Assembly: GCF_030341905.1 (NCBI RefSeq)
Contig: NZ_JATAAF010000003.1
Span: 1 to 64,000 of the forward strand
Source: Porticoccus sp. W117
GTDB lineage: Bacteria > Pseudomonadota > Gammaproteobacteria > Pseudomonadales > Porticoccaceae
Direction: 5' to 3'
Length of the DNA: 64,000 bases
Under the pieces are notes generated by a model, which did no database searches, was not told the DNA's origin, and saw only the letters and a program-made list of their open reading frames with translations. The position numbers and the translations under genes were made by a program. Below, one piece after another: positions 8,813-17,060 of the stretch. Position 1 is the first letter of the stretch. Each line of letters starts with the position of its first letter.

Positions 8813-8884
8813 CGTCATTCCCGCGAAGGCGGGAATCCAGGGTTTTACTTGGATTTATGGATTCCCGCCTTCGCGGGAATGACG
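8813..8884. repeat. Palindromic dispersed element, GTCATTCCCGCG family, overlapping hisC end
   Basis: CGTCATTCCCGCGAAGGCGG at the left and CCTTCGCGGGAATGACG at the right, a near-perfect inverted pair. The hisC reading frame runs into it: the last residues RHSREGGNP are the translation of this element, a hallmark seen wherever such repeats enter genes. Confidence 0.88.
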
Positions 8885-9931
8885 TACCAAAACATCTACC
8901 ACCCGTTCCAATTCTTCCCACTCACCCACAGTAAACCGCAGGCAGCCATCCAGGCCCAGCTGTTTGCTCTGGTCGCGCACGATGACGCCACTGGCACTGA
9001 GCGCGGCAAAGATTTTGGGAGCGTCGTGAAAGCGGGCCAACAAATAGTTGCCGGCACCGGGGTAGGTGGCGGCCACGTCCGGGCATTGTTCCAGCTGCTG
9101 CAACAGCCACTGGCGGTTGTCATTCAGTTCTGCCACTCGTTGCTGCATGGCATTAATACCGGCAGGGGTCAGCGCTTGCGCTGCCAGGTCAGCTATCGGT
9201 ACCGGAATGGGGTAGGGGGCGATCACTTTTAGCAACAGGCCAATGATCTCGGCACTGGCCAGGGCAAAGCCGCAACGCAAGCCCGCCAGTCCAAAGGCCT
9301 TGGATAAGGTGCGCAGTATGGCCACATTGTCGTATTGGTTAATCAATTCAACGCAGTTGGCCTCTGGTGAAAATTCGATATAGGCCTCGTCAACAACCAC
9401 GATGGCGCGGCCTGCACAGGCCTGAATCACCGCTTCAATATCTTCCCGCTTTAGCAGGTTGCCGGTGGGGTTGTTGGGGGAGCAGACAAATACCAGTTTG
9501 ACGTTATCCAGATTAGCTTTGATGGCGTCCACATCCAGCTGCCAGTCTGCCGTTAGCGGCACGGTTTTAATACCCACGCCGCAGGTTTGCGCGGAGATGG
9601 TGTACATGCCGTAGGTGGGTGGGCAATAAAGAATGTTGTCGTCGCTGCCGCAGAAAGTGCGGATCAGCAGTTCAATAGCTTCGTCTGCACCGCGGCTTAC
9701 CAACAGTTGATCTGTGCCAATACCTGCGTACGCTGCGTAGTTGGTAAGCACTTGCTCCGGCTGTGGCTCCGGGTAGCGGTTAAGGGCGTCGTCAGAGAGC
9801 GTCAGGTTGGGTGCCGCCGGGGCTTCGTTGGCGTTAAGCCATACGTCGCCATTGCCGCCAATGCGGCGGGCAGATTGGTACGGCGTCAGTTGCCGCACAT
9901 TGTCCACCGCCAGTTGTTCAATGCTAGCCAT
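8855..9931 (-). CDS. hisC: Histidinol-phosphate aminotransferase HisC
   Basis: PLP-dependent fold type I enzyme, seventh step of histidine synthesis (imidazole acetol phosphate to histidinol phosphate). 358 aa: WLNANEAP near residue 31, SRGADEAIELLIRTF, VCSPNNPTGNLL, VVVDEAYIEFS, and RTLSKAFGLAGLRCGFAL with the PLP Lys. The final nine residues (RHSREGGNP) come from an inserted palindromic element that replaced the native stop; the enzyme core ends before them. ATG 9931 follows the hisG stop by three bases, with GGGG as ribosome site. hisD, normally between hisG and hisC, is missing. Confidence 0.97.
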   Translation of the reverse strand: MASIEQLAVDNVRQLTPYQSARRIGGNGDVWLNANEAPAAPNLTLSDDALNRYPEPQPEQVLTNYAAYAGIGTDQLLVSRGADEAIELLIRTFCGSDDNILYCPPTYGMYTISAQTCGVGIKTVPLTADWQLDVDAIKANLDNVKLVFVCSPNNPTGNLLKREDIEAVIQACAGRAIVVVDEAYIEFSPEANCVELINQYDNVAILRTLSKAFGLAGLRCGFALASAEIIGLLLKVIAPYPIPVPIADLAAQALTPAGINAMQQRVAELNDNRQWLLQQLEQCPDVAATYPGAGNYLLARFHDAPKIFAALSASGVIVRDQSKQLGLDGCLRFTVGEWEELERVVDVLVRHSREGGNP

Positions 9932-9934
9932 GTG

Positions 9935-10834
9935 TTACCCCAGCATCTTCTCAATGGGCAGTACCAGAATAGAACTGGCGCCCAGTGCTTTGAGGCTTTC
10001 CATGGTTTCCCAGAACAGATTTTCGGTACTGACCACGTGTACGGCCACTCGGGAGTCGTCCCCTTCAAGAGGCAGGATAGTGGGGTTTTCCGATCCCGGC
10101 AGCAGGGCGGTGACTTCCGTCAGTTTGTCCGCCGGGGCGTGCAGCATAATGTACTTGCTTTCGCTGGCCTGCATCACACCGCGGGCGCGAGTCAGCAGGC
10201 GCTCAATCAGCTGGCTTTTTTCGCTGTCCATCTCCCCGGTGCGCTGAATCAGGGTAGCGGTGGAACGGTAGATCACTTCCACTTCTTTAAGGCCGTTGGC
10301 TTCCAGAGTGGCGCCGGTGGATACCAGGTCACAGACCGCATCCGCCAGGCCCGCCCGTGGCGCTACTTCTACTGAGCCGGTCAGCAAGGTGTGTTTGATG
10401 GCGATGCCCTGCTCATCCATAAAGCGCTTTAGCAGGCAAGGATAGGTGCTGGCGATGCGCTTGCCATCCAGGTCGGCGGCGCTGTTGTATGCCATATCCT
10501 GAGGCACCGCCAGGGACAACCGGCAACCGCCAAAACTGAGAGCGGTTAACTCGGTGTAGTCGCAGCTCAGGCCACTGTGCATGCGGCTCATGGACTTTTC
10601 TTCCAGCACGTTCTGGCCGACGATGCCCAGGTCCACCACGCCATCCATCACCAGGCCGGGAATGTCGTCGCTGCGTACCTTGAGCAGATCCAAAGGCATG
10701 TTGGTGGCGTGGGCAATCAGGTTGTTGTCCCGCAGGTTGAGTTTAACCCCACACTGCTTCAGCAGTTTGTAGGCGTCGTCGCTGAGGCGGCCTTTCTTTT
10801 GTACGGCGATGCGCAAGCGCTTGCTGTTGTTCAT
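9935..10834 (-). CDS. hisG: ATP phosphoribosyltransferase HisG (long form)
   Basis: Catalyses the first, histidine-inhibited step: ATP plus PRPP to phosphoribosyl-ATP. 299 aa from ATG 10834, the same length as E. coli HisG, so the long hexameric form that needs no HisZ. Motifs: [42 protein letters not shown], and the PRPP loop [21 protein letters not shown]. Residues 225-299 form the ACT-like histidine-binding domain. GAGAGA lies upstream. First enzyme gene of the operon, behind the his attenuator. Confidence 0.98.
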   Translation of the reverse strand: MNNSKRLRIAVQKKGRLSDDAYKLLKQCGVKLNLRDNNLIAHATNMPLDLLKVRSDDIPGLVMDGVVDLGIVGQNVLEEKSMSRMHSGLSCDYTELTALSFGGCRLSLAVPQDMAYNSAADLDGKRIASTYPCLLKRFMDEQGIAIKHTLLTGSVEVAPRAGLADAVCDLVSTGATLEANGLKEVEVIYRSTATLIQRTGEMDSEKSQLIERLLTRARGVMQASESKYIMLHAPADKLTEVTALLPGSENPTILPLEGDDSRVAVHVVSTENLFWETMESLKALGASSILVLPIEKMLG

Positions 10835-10893
10835 TTGTCTCTCTCGTTGCACTTTCGTTAAAACACAGTCGTTAAGCAGTGGTACGGCGAACG

Positions 10894-10931
10894 TAAAAAA
10901 CCCCCGGAAGAGGAGTATCTGCCGGGGGTTT
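10894..10931 (-). terminator. his operon attenuator terminator
   Basis: On the minus strand: AACCCCCGGC, a loop, CCGGGGG and then TTTTTT, an intrinsic terminator just upstream of hisG. It overlaps one arm of an alternative antiterminator: 10914-10926 can instead pair with 10951-10963 (12 of 13 positions). That arrangement is what a transcription attenuator requires. Confidence 0.92.
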
Positions 10932-10950
10932 GAGAATTCTGTTTGTCTGA

Positions 10951-11000
10951 CCCGGAAGATACTTTTTCATCTTCCAGCAGCACACTCACACTGGAAGCTA
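10951..11000 (-). promoter_or_regulatory. his leader antiterminator and pause hairpin region
   Basis: Two further pairings on the minus strand. GGAAGAT/ATCTTCC at 10954-10960 and 10969-10975 sequesters the antiterminator arm. CTTCCAG/CTGGAAG and CACACTG/CAGTGTG nearer the leader peptide overlap its His and stop codons. A ribosome stalled on the His codons would free the antiterminator arm; one that finishes would let the terminator form. This follows the enteric his model; the structure is read from the sequence and not calculated. Confidence 0.75.
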
Positions 11001-11057
11001 TTCAGTGTGATGATGGTGGTGCACTGATTGTGCGCAAGCCTGTGTGCAGTTGGTCAT
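10998..11057 (-). CDS. hisL: his operon leader peptide HisL
   Basis: A 19-residue ORF, MTNCTQACAQSVHHHHHTE, with five consecutive His codons just before its stop. It lies about 70 bases before the attenuator terminator and 160 bases before hisG. Low His-tRNA charging would stall the ribosome on the His run and favour the antiterminator. AAGGTGACC upstream is a plausible ribosome site. Similar leader peptides control his operons of enterics and Vibrio, usually with seven His codons. Confidence 0.92.
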   Translation of the reverse strand: MTNCTQACAQSVHHHHHTE

Positions 11058-11134
11058 TTTCTGGTCACCTTGTCAGGAGGTGGCAAGTTAAGCAGAGGGG
11101 GATTAAAAATGCAAGGAAAAGGCTTGGAGCCTGG

Positions 11135-11563
11135 CTATCTTACAAACTTGGTCTCCAAAATCACCGACGAGTTGGTTCTTTCTATGCCATCCAGGTTACC
11201 AATCTGGTCAATGATCTGGTTCAGTTCACCGGCGGATTCGGCGCTGAGCACGGTGATCATGTCGTATTCACCGCTGATGGAATAGAGCGCGGTTACCTGG
11301 GGGAGCTTCGACAGGGCCACGTAGGTGGGGCCGGTGAGTTTTTGCACCAGTTTGAGCATTACGTGGGCTTTCAGCAGGCGTTTTTCATACCCTTCGTTAA
11401 ACTGCACGGTGTAGCCGCTGATGATGTTGCGGGTTTCCAGACGCCGCAGGCGGCTCTGGATGGTGGAGCGGGATATGTCCAGTTGGCGTGCCAATTCCGA
11501 GGTGCTGAGGCGGGCATTCATGCGCAACAGTGCGATTAGCTTACGGTCGGTATTATCAAGCAT
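11135..11563 (-). CDS. Lrp/AsnC-family transcriptional regulator
   Basis: 142 aa. Residues 1-50 are the AsnC-type helix-turn-helix: MLDNTDRKLIALLRMNARLS, then LARQLDISRSTIQSRLRRLE. Residues 60-140 are the RAM ligand domain with the GEYDMITVLSAESAGELNQI pattern. Such regulators form octamers and respond to amino acids. It is divergent from the ALDH7-type gene and shares its AT-rich upstream region, so it probably controls that gene. With the LysE-type gene nearby, lysine or a derivative is the likely ligand (inference). Confidence 0.93.
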   Translation of the reverse strand: MLDNTDRKLIALLRMNARLSTSELARQLDISRSTIQSRLRRLETRNIISGYTVQFNEGYEKRLLKAHVMLKLVQKLTGPTYVALSKLPQVTALYSISGEYDMITVLSAESAGELNQIIDQIGNLDGIERTNSSVILETKFVR

Positions 11564-11585
11564 AATGACAAAATAATTAGTTGAA

Positions 11586-11614
11586 TTGACATAATGGATG
11601 GTGATATTGCTAAT
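11586..11614 (+). promoter_or_regulatory. Candidate sigma-70 promoter for the ALDH7-type gene
   Basis: TTGACA (11586-11591, perfect -35) and GCTAAT (11609-11614) with a 17-base spacer, in an AT-rich gap between the divergent Lrp-type gene and the dehydrogenase. Flanking AATTAGTTGAATT-like sequence is the sort of AT-rich DNA that Lrp-family proteins bind. Confidence 0.5.
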
Positions 11615-11729
11615 TTTAGCCCTTTATTTTGCTTATGCAAAGGCCGAGACTACGTGGCAAATTTTCTGTGGGCGACGTGCGATTGGTGTCGCCCTCTAAT
11701 GTTTCAGAAATGACTAAAGAGAATCGATT

Positions 11730-13247
11730 ATGAGCGTTCAAAATCAATTGAACAGCGCCCTTGAGGCGATGGGCATCAATAGCGCAGTTATCGCTGGTGG
11801 CGATCTGGATGTGTTTTCTCCTACTGATGGCTCCAAACTGGGCACGGTTAAGCAAGACAGTGCTGCCGATGCAGAAGCAAAAATCGCCCGTTCTGCGGCC
11901 GCATTCAAGGAATGGCGTAACGTGCCAGCGCCTCGCCGCGGCGAGCTGATCCGCCTGCTGGGTGAAGAACTGCGCGAGCACAAAGAGGCGCTGGGCTCTC
12001 TGGTGACTCTGGAATGCGGCAAAATCTATCAGGAAGGCTTGGGCGAAGTTCAGGAAATGATCGACATCTGCGATTTTGCTGTTGGCCTTTCCCGTCAGCT
12101 GTACGGCCTGACCATCGCTTCCGAGCGCCCCGGCCACAAAATGAGCGAATACTGGCAGCCCATCGGCCCGGTAGGCATCATCTCTGCGTTCAACTTCCCG
12201 GTAGCGGTATGGGCCTGGAACGCTGCATTGGCCATCGTTTGTGGTGACACCACCATCTGGAAGCCCTCCGAGAAAACCCCGATTACGGCTATTGCCTGTC
12301 AGCACCTGCTGAAAAAAGCCCTCGACCGCTTTGGTGCCGATGCGCCGGAAGGCCTGTCTGAAGTGCTGATTGGCCACGCCGATATTGGCCAGCAGCTGGT
12401 GGATGACAAGCGTGTACCGGTCATTTCCGCTACCGGTTCTTGCGCCATGGGCCGCAAGGTTGGCCCTCGTGTTGCCGAGCGTTTTGGTCGTTCTATTCTG
12501 GAATTGGGTGGCAATAACGCCATCATCGTCGCCCCGTCGGCGGATCTGGATATGGCGGTGCGCGCCATCCTGTTCGGTGCCGTGGGCACCTGTGGCCAGC
12601 GCTGTACTTCCACTCGCCGCATCTTTGTGCACGACGACATTTATGACACTCTGGTGCCTGCGTTGAAAGCCGCTTACGGCAAGATTTCCTTGGGCGACCC
12701 CATGGACGCCAATACTCTGGTTGGCCCGCTGATTGATGAAGATTCCTTCAACAATTTTGAAGCGGCCATCGAGCGCGCCAAAGGTAATGGCGGTGATGTG
12801 ATTGGCGGTGGTCGTGCTCTGGCGGATCAGTACCCCAATGCTTATTACGTGAACCCGGCCATCGTTGAGATGAAGGGCGACATCAACAATGTTCAGGAAG
12901 AAACCTTCGCGCCGATTCTGTACGTGTTCCGCTACAGCGAACTGGAAGAAGCTATTGCCCGTCAGAACGACGTACCGCAAGGCTTGTCTTCTGCCATCTT
13001 TACCTTGAATGTGCAGGAAGCGGAAACTTTCGTGACCGCTGCTGGCTCTGACTGTGGCATTGCCAACGTTAATATCGGCACCAGTGGTGCGGAAATCGGC
13101 GGTGCCTTCGGTGGTGAGAAAGAAACCGGCGGTGGCCGTGAATCCGGCTCCGACGCCTGGAAGGCGTACATGCGCCGTCAGACCAGCACCGTGAACTACT
13201 CCAAAGAGCTGCCCCTGGCTCAGGGCATTGAGTTCAACCTCGACTGA
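11730..13247 (+). CDS. amaB: Aldehyde dehydrogenase, ALDH7 family (likely aminoadipate-semialdehyde dehydrogenase)
   Basis: NAD(P)-dependent oxidation of an aldehyde; the ALDH7 family (antiquitin, Pseudomonas AmaB) oxidises 2-aminoadipate semialdehyde in lysine breakdown. 505 aa. Motifs: ISAFNFPVAVWAWNAALA, WKPSEKTPITAIA, ELGGNNAIIV with the catalytic Glu, GAVGTCGQRCTSTRR with the catalytic Cys, EETFAPILYVFRY, and GGEKETGGGRESGSDAWKAY. The ELGGNNA and GGxKxTGGGRExGSDxWK forms are characteristic of ALDH7. Divergent Lrp regulator and downstream LysE-type exporter support a lysine role. Other semialdehydes remain possible. Confidence 0.87.
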   Translation: MSVQNQLNSALEAMGINSAVIAGGDLDVFSPTDGSKLGTVKQDSAADAEAKIARSAAAFKEWRNVPAPRRGELIRLLGEELREHKEALGSLVTLECGKIYQEGLGEVQEMIDICDFAVGLSRQLYGLTIASERPGHKMSEYWQPIGPVGIISAFNFPVAVWAWNAALAIVCGDTTIWKPSEKTPITAIACQHLLKKALDRFGADAPEGLSEVLIGHADIGQQLVDDKRVPVISATGSCAMGRKVGPRVAERFGRSILELGGNNAIIVAPSADLDMAVRAILFGAVGTCGQRCTSTRRIFVHDDIYDTLVPALKAAYGKISLGDPMDANTLVGPLIDEDSFNNFEAAIERAKGNGGDVIGGGRALADQYPNAYYVNPAIVEMKGDINNVQEETFAPILYVFRYSELEEAIARQNDVPQGLSSAIFTLNVQEAETFVTAAGSDCGIANVNIGTSGAEIGGAFGGEKETGGGRESGSDAWKAYMRRQTSTVNYSKELPLAQGIEFNLD

Positions 13248-13267
13248 TTACCCCTCAGTTCGAACCA

Positions 13268-13303
13268 CACAAACCGTCGGCAGAGCAATCTGTCGGCGGT
13301 TTG
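13268..13303 (+). terminator. Stem-loop after the ALDH7-type gene
   Basis: AAACCGTCGGCAGA pairs with TCTGTCGGCGGTTT (two G-U pairs) around a short loop, 20 bases after the stop. No long T run follows, so it may be a weak terminator or an mRNA-stabilising hairpin. Confidence 0.5.
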
Positions 13304-13370
13304 TGCTATATAAGGAGATGGAATTGAGTTATCGGACTGCATGATAGTCGCACAAAGGAACAGACAAGGA

Positions 13371-13760
13371 ATGAACGAGGAAGTGATCCGCGCCCAGGGG
13401 GGTAAAATCATCGTTTTAGCCGATGACCTGGCGGAAATTATTGTGTCAGAGGGGGTGGAAGTCAGCGCCGCCATGGTGGATAACTGCGAACGCATACTGC
13501 GGGAACGCTTCCATTGTCCTTGCCGTGTGCTTATCTCGCGCCAGCACTCCTACCACTACACATTTGAAGCGCAGCAACGTCTGGCAGACCTGCAGTGTGT
13601 GCACTCGGTAGCCATTCTCTCCAATAGCCCATCCGGTGAAATTACGGCGCGAATTGTGCGCCTGTTTCCCGGCAAAGGCAGCTGGAAGGTCAACTTCTTT
13701 GCCGACCGCAAAAGCGCACTTGCCTGGTTGGAAGAGCGCAAAGCCAGCCAACAGGAATAA
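13371..13760 (+). CDS. Conserved hypothetical protein (129 aa)
   Basis: Soluble alpha/beta protein with no recognised catalytic motif. N-terminal strand GGKIIVLADDLAEIIVSEG, a helix AAMVDNCERILRERF, a central SRQHSYHYTFEAQQRL region, and a C-terminal strand-helix KVNFFADRKSALAWLEER that resembles the end of STAS/SpoIIAA-like folds. ATG 13371 with AAAGGA 11 bases upstream is preferred to ATG 13341, which lacks a ribosome site. It ends 5 bases before the LysE-type gene, so the two are probably co-transcribed. Confidence 0.75.
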   Translation: MNEEVIRAQGGKIIVLADDLAEIIVSEGVEVSAAMVDNCERILRERFHCPCRVLISRQHSYHYTFEAQQRLADLQCVHSVAILSNSPSGEITARIVRLFPGKGSWKVNFFADRKSALAWLEERKASQQE

Positions 13761-13765
13761 AAACT

Positions 13766-14404
13766 ATGTTCGAGTGGGCCAACCTGTCGATTTTTCTGGC
13801 AACCGCCGTTGTACTAACCATTGCACCCGGCCCCGACCTTGTTTTCTTAGCCACCCAAAGTATCGGCAATGGCCCGCGCGCCGGGTTTGCCACTGCCATG
13901 GGGTTGAGTGCTGGCAACCTGGTGCATACCTTGGCGGCAGCGCTGGGGGTGTCGGTGATATTCCAAACCTCTGCTGCGGCATTTACCGCCCTGAAAATCG
14001 CCGGTGCGGTCTACCTTCTCTATTTGGCCTACAAAGCATTCAGGGCTGTGCCCAGTGATGACGCAAGTGAAACAGCGCCCGAGGTTGCAAGTGGGCGCTC
14101 GCTATTTTGGCGTGGTGTATTGATGAACACCCTCAACCCCAAAGTGGCGCTGTTCTTTCTCGCCTTTTTGCCCCAATTCACTATCGCCAGCGCACCCGAA
14201 CCTATCTGGCAGCAAATGCTGGTACTGGGGCTGCTATTTACTCTGCAAGTAGTGGTGGTTTTTGGCAGCGCCGGGCTGTTTGCCGGCGCCATCAGCCAAC
14301 GCTTTCGCGGCAAAGGCAGTGGCAAGTTTGGTCGTTACGCCAATAAGGTGGTGGGAGTCGTGTTTGTGGGGCTGGCGGTTAGGTTGTTGTTGGTGGAGAA
14401 ATAA
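13766..14404 (+). CDS. LysE/RhtB-family amino acid exporter
   Basis: 212 aa inner-membrane protein with about six TM segments. N-terminal family signature TIAPGPDLVFLATQSIGNGPRAG at residues 18-40, followed by LSAGNLVHTLAAALGVSVIF. The middle holds the NTLNPKVALFFLAFLPQF signature. Members export lysine, homoserine, threonine or other amino acids by proton exchange. Adjacent to the ALDH7-type gene and an Lrp-type regulator, so lysine or an intermediate is a reasonable substrate guess, not shown by sequence. Confidence 0.92.
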   Translation: MFEWANLSIFLATAVVLTIAPGPDLVFLATQSIGNGPRAGFATAMGLSAGNLVHTLAAALGVSVIFQTSAAAFTALKIAGAVYLLYLAYKAFRAVPSDDASETAPEVASGRSLFWRGVLMNTLNPKVALFFLAFLPQFTIASAPEPIWQQMLVLGLLFTLQVVVVFGSAGLFAGAISQRFRGKGSGKFGRYANKVVGVVFVGLAVRLLLVEK

Positions 14405-14645
14405 GAGCAGTATACTTTAAAGCCGTTCGTCAGAGGTTGTTGCCGCGTCAGTATTATATGCGGGTAAATATGTGGTTAGTCTCGCTCAGTTGGTGAATTA
14501 ATTAGAGTGTTGCCTTGAGTAGGTCGCACTAGTAATATTGAAGCGAAAGTTATGTCTCTAGAAAGTTTTTTGTAGTGTTAGTCTGGATAAGGATGGTCTT
14601 ATTCCGGGGTATATTAAGCAATAATCGGATTGACAAGGAAAAGAA
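14405..14645. other. AT-rich gap at left edge of an atypical block
   Basis: No ORF, tRNA or clear terminator. Composition falls from the GC-rich flank to AT-rich sequence here, marking the left edge of a block running to about 17.5 kb. No direct repeats or integrase were seen. Confidence 0.5.
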
Positions 14646-15017
14646 ATGAGGAAATATGTATTAGTATTTTTAGGCGTTGTTATTTCAACTGACATTTTGG
14701 CTTGGCGTCAAGTTGGAGTGTTGAAGGCAGAAGTTGGTATCATATGGAAACATGCTTCAGATTCGTATACAAACAGCCACGCAACAGACCACGCAATAAT
14801 TAATGCTACCAGCGGGGTTATGCTTTCGGAAATTTCTAGTGGGAGTTTTTTTGGACATTAGTTAGTAACAAAAATTATTGCTTACGATGACAAAGGTATT
14901 TATCCAAGCCAACATATAGTGCGTAGTTGGGATGTAGACTGGGATGATTCTGGAGCTAAGGTAAAAATAACTACTGCCAGTGGAAAAAGTGCGTACGCTA
15001 TATATGATGTACGTTAA
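14646..15017 (+). pseudogene. Secreted hypothetical protein interrupted by an amber codon
   Basis: ATG 14646 has AAGGAAAAGAA upstream. Residues 1-20 (MRKYVLVFLGVVISTDILAW) are a signal peptide or anchor. The frame meets TAG at 14859-14861 after codon 71, then continues without stops as LVTKIIAYDDKGIYPSQHIV to TAA at 15015, 123 sense codons in all. In context (FFGH-stop-LVTK) a Trp TGG changed to TAG would explain it. A strong terminator follows at 15073. No family recognised. It could be a pseudogene, or a short 71-aa secreted product if the stop is native. Confidence 0.6.
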
Positions 15018-15072
15018 CATTGTCTTGTGTGAAGAAATAGATAGTGTATAAATTTCTCGTTTAAACTCTACT

Positions 15073-15099
15073 ATCCCCGGTGTGAGCCGGGGATTTTCA
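15073..15099 (+). terminator. Intrinsic terminator after the amber-interrupted gene
   Basis: ATCCCCGG, loop TGTGAG, CCGGGGAT, then TTTCATTTT. Strong GC stem and T-rich tail. Confidence 0.85.
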
Positions 15100-15173
15100 T
15101 TTTGTAAGTTTGCAAAAATTCTGTTGGAATTAAGTTGTATGTATGCCGCAGCAATCGATTTGAGGGAGCGTCG

Positions 15174-17060
15174 ATGAAATACTTTATTTTGGTTTTTCTC
15201 TTGGTTTGCTTTGTATTCCTGTTCGCAAAAAATCGAGCCAACCAAGATTTTTCTGCGCAGCCTTTACGCTCTGTAGGTGTTAGTGAGTCCAAAGTTTTAG
15301 CCCAAGGCGTAAAGTCCCTTGAATATAGTAAAAAATCCCTTGAAGCTCCTGCACACTTTGAAGATATATTAGAGCAAGGATTAAATTCTAGTAGCGCTGA
15401 TTGTGTAAAAATTATCGAGTCTGAATCTAAAGCTAAGTTAGAAAATGCTGCTGCATTAATGTTGTTAAATGGTGTAAATGAAAATGCTCTTTTTGGATAT
15501 CTTCAGGAAAGTTTAACAGAGGTCGATAGAGATGCAATTTTAAGAAGTTACTATCAGTTGGCGGTTCGGCTGAATGCCAAAGGAGCGGCACCTAAAAATA
15601 TTAAACAATTAATTAGATCAACCAATAGTGCAAGAGTTATTAAAAGTATCTTGCTTCATTTTTCAACAAATAAATATGTAAGAAGAAAATCGTTTGATAA
15701 AATTTTTAATAAAAAAGAATATATAGATGAAGCTATCAATTTATATGGAAAAGAGAAAGAAAGTTATACTAAGTCAGAAATAATTAACATTCTTTTGAAG
15801 AATATCAAAAAAGATGATTTTTCTCAATTCCATTTATCTCCGGCTTGGGATGGAATTAGTCAAAATTTAATAAGGCTCGGTGAATTTGATTTATTGAAAA
15901 AATTATCTAATTTCGGCTTAAAATTTGAGTCGAAAGCGCAAAGTACTAATGGTGCTGACCATATTTTATTATCAGTAATTACTGAAGGTGAAGTAGGTGG
16001 TGCGGAGCAGGTTGATTTTCTGGAATGGCTTGGCGAGATGGGGGTCTATCCCTCAAATCTGCTTACAAACTTATATGTTGACCAGCGAAATTTTGCCAGT
16101 GTAGAAAGTCCACTTCATGGCTATGTTTCTAAAAATAAGAAAAAATTTAGAAAATTGAATAACATTGATAACGAAAAGCCCATAAATAAAGTGCAATTTT
16201 ATAATAGTGATTTATCGGAGTTAGTCGAAGGATATAATAAAGTTTTAGAGGCTTATCGAAGCTGCATAGATAACACTAAAAATGATGCGGCTAGGTTTTT
16301 TGAAAAAAAGACGACCTTAAAGGAAAATATTTTTGCTTGGGTTGATTCTGAAATCAAATCTGGTCGAAGCGAAAGGGAAGTTAAGATTGCTCTTGGTAAA
16401 GTCTCTCCTCGACTTATTTCATTGATATATTCTTCTGGTGAGGTGTCTGAAAGTTCGAAAAAAAATGCAAAAAGAATATTTAAATTACTTAGTCGAGATG
16501 TGGACTCCTACGACTATAGCACTGCTTTGAAAAATTTATTAAATGACGGCACCCTTCATTACCATGAAATTATTAGTGAAAATCATGTTAAAGTTTTTTA
16601 TCTTGATGCCGTTTCTTCAGGTAATACTAAAATTTTAGAGGCGTTTTTGTCGGTAGGGGTCGAGCAGAAATTCGTTTCAAGAATGCTTGTGCAAGCTATG
16701 AGGGATGCTGAGTCGGTACATGAAAGCTTAGCAGGATTCTACGCTAAGCTTTTAGAGCTGGGTGTTAGTTTTCAGTATGCAGATGAATTGGGGCGCAATG
16801 CTTTGTACTACGCAGTTGAAAATAAGGATATTGATGCGGTGAAATTGCTAATAAGTTATGGCGTTGAACCATTGCTAGAAAAGGATTCTCTCAATGTATT
16901 GGATGTTGCTTTACTTAATTACAGTCCGGATTTTACCGAACCGCTAGACTTATTGCTTTCAAGTGGTTGTGAACTTGATGTGCAGCATCATAATTTGGTT
17001 GTGTGGCTTCATGAAAAGTATAACGGTGTTGAAATTGATGGGATAAATCCAAAATTATAA
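15174..17060 (+). CDS. Membrane-anchored or secreted ankyrin-repeat protein, AT-rich gene
   Basis: 628 aa from ATG 15174 (GAGGGAGC upstream). N-terminal hydrophobic segment YFILVFLLVCFVFLFAKN (residues 3-20), then a long charged, Lys/Ser/Asn-rich helical region of about 520 residues with no recognised domain, and two or three ankyrin-like repeats near the C terminus (LGRNALYYAVENKDIDAVKL and LNVLDVALLNYSPDFTEPLD). Ankyrin repeats mediate protein contacts. The gene is far richer in A and T than its neighbours, with codons such as AAA, ATT and TTA preferred, which points to recent acquisition. No toxin domain can be seen; role unknown. Confidence 0.75.
   Translation: MKYFILVFLLVCFVFLFAKNRANQDFSAQPLRSVGVSESKVLAQGVKSLEYSKKSLEAPAHFEDILEQGLNSSSADCVKIIESESKAKLENAAALMLLNGVNENALFGYLQESLTEVDRDAILRSYYQLAVRLNAKGAAPKNIKQLIRSTNSARVIKSILLHFSTNKYVRRKSFDKIFNKKEYIDEAINLYGKEKESYTKSEIINILLKNIKKDDFSQFHLSPAWDGISQNLIRLGEFDLLKKLSNFGLKFESKAQSTNGADHILLSVITEGEVGGAEQVDFLEWLGEMGVYPSNLLTNLYVDQRNFASVESPLHGYVSKNKKKFRKLNNIDNEKPINKVQFYNSDLSELVEGYNKVLEAYRSCIDNTKNDAARFFEKKTTLKENIFAWVDSEIKSGRSEREVKIALGKVSPRLISLIYSSGEVSESSKKNAKRIFKLLSRDVDSYDYSTALKNLLNDGTLHYHEIISENHVKVFYLDAVSSGNTKILEAFLSVGVEQKFVSRMLVQAMRDAESVHESLAGFYAKLLELGVSFQYADELGRNALYYAVENKDIDAVKLLISYGVEPLLEKDSLNVLDVALLNYSPDFTEPLDLLLSSGCELDVQHHNLVVWLHEKYNGVEIDGINPKL

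Noticed and set aside
11616-12980. 454-codon minus-strand ORF opposite the ALDH7 gene
   Set aside because: His/Gln/Arg-rich translation typical of antisense to GC-rich genes; the dehydrogenase motifs on the plus strand are unambiguous.
13318-13344. Eight-codon ORF with AAGGAG upstream, just before the 129-aa gene
   Set aside because: The ribosome site touches the start codon and the peptide has no regulatory codon bias; too weak to call a leader peptide.
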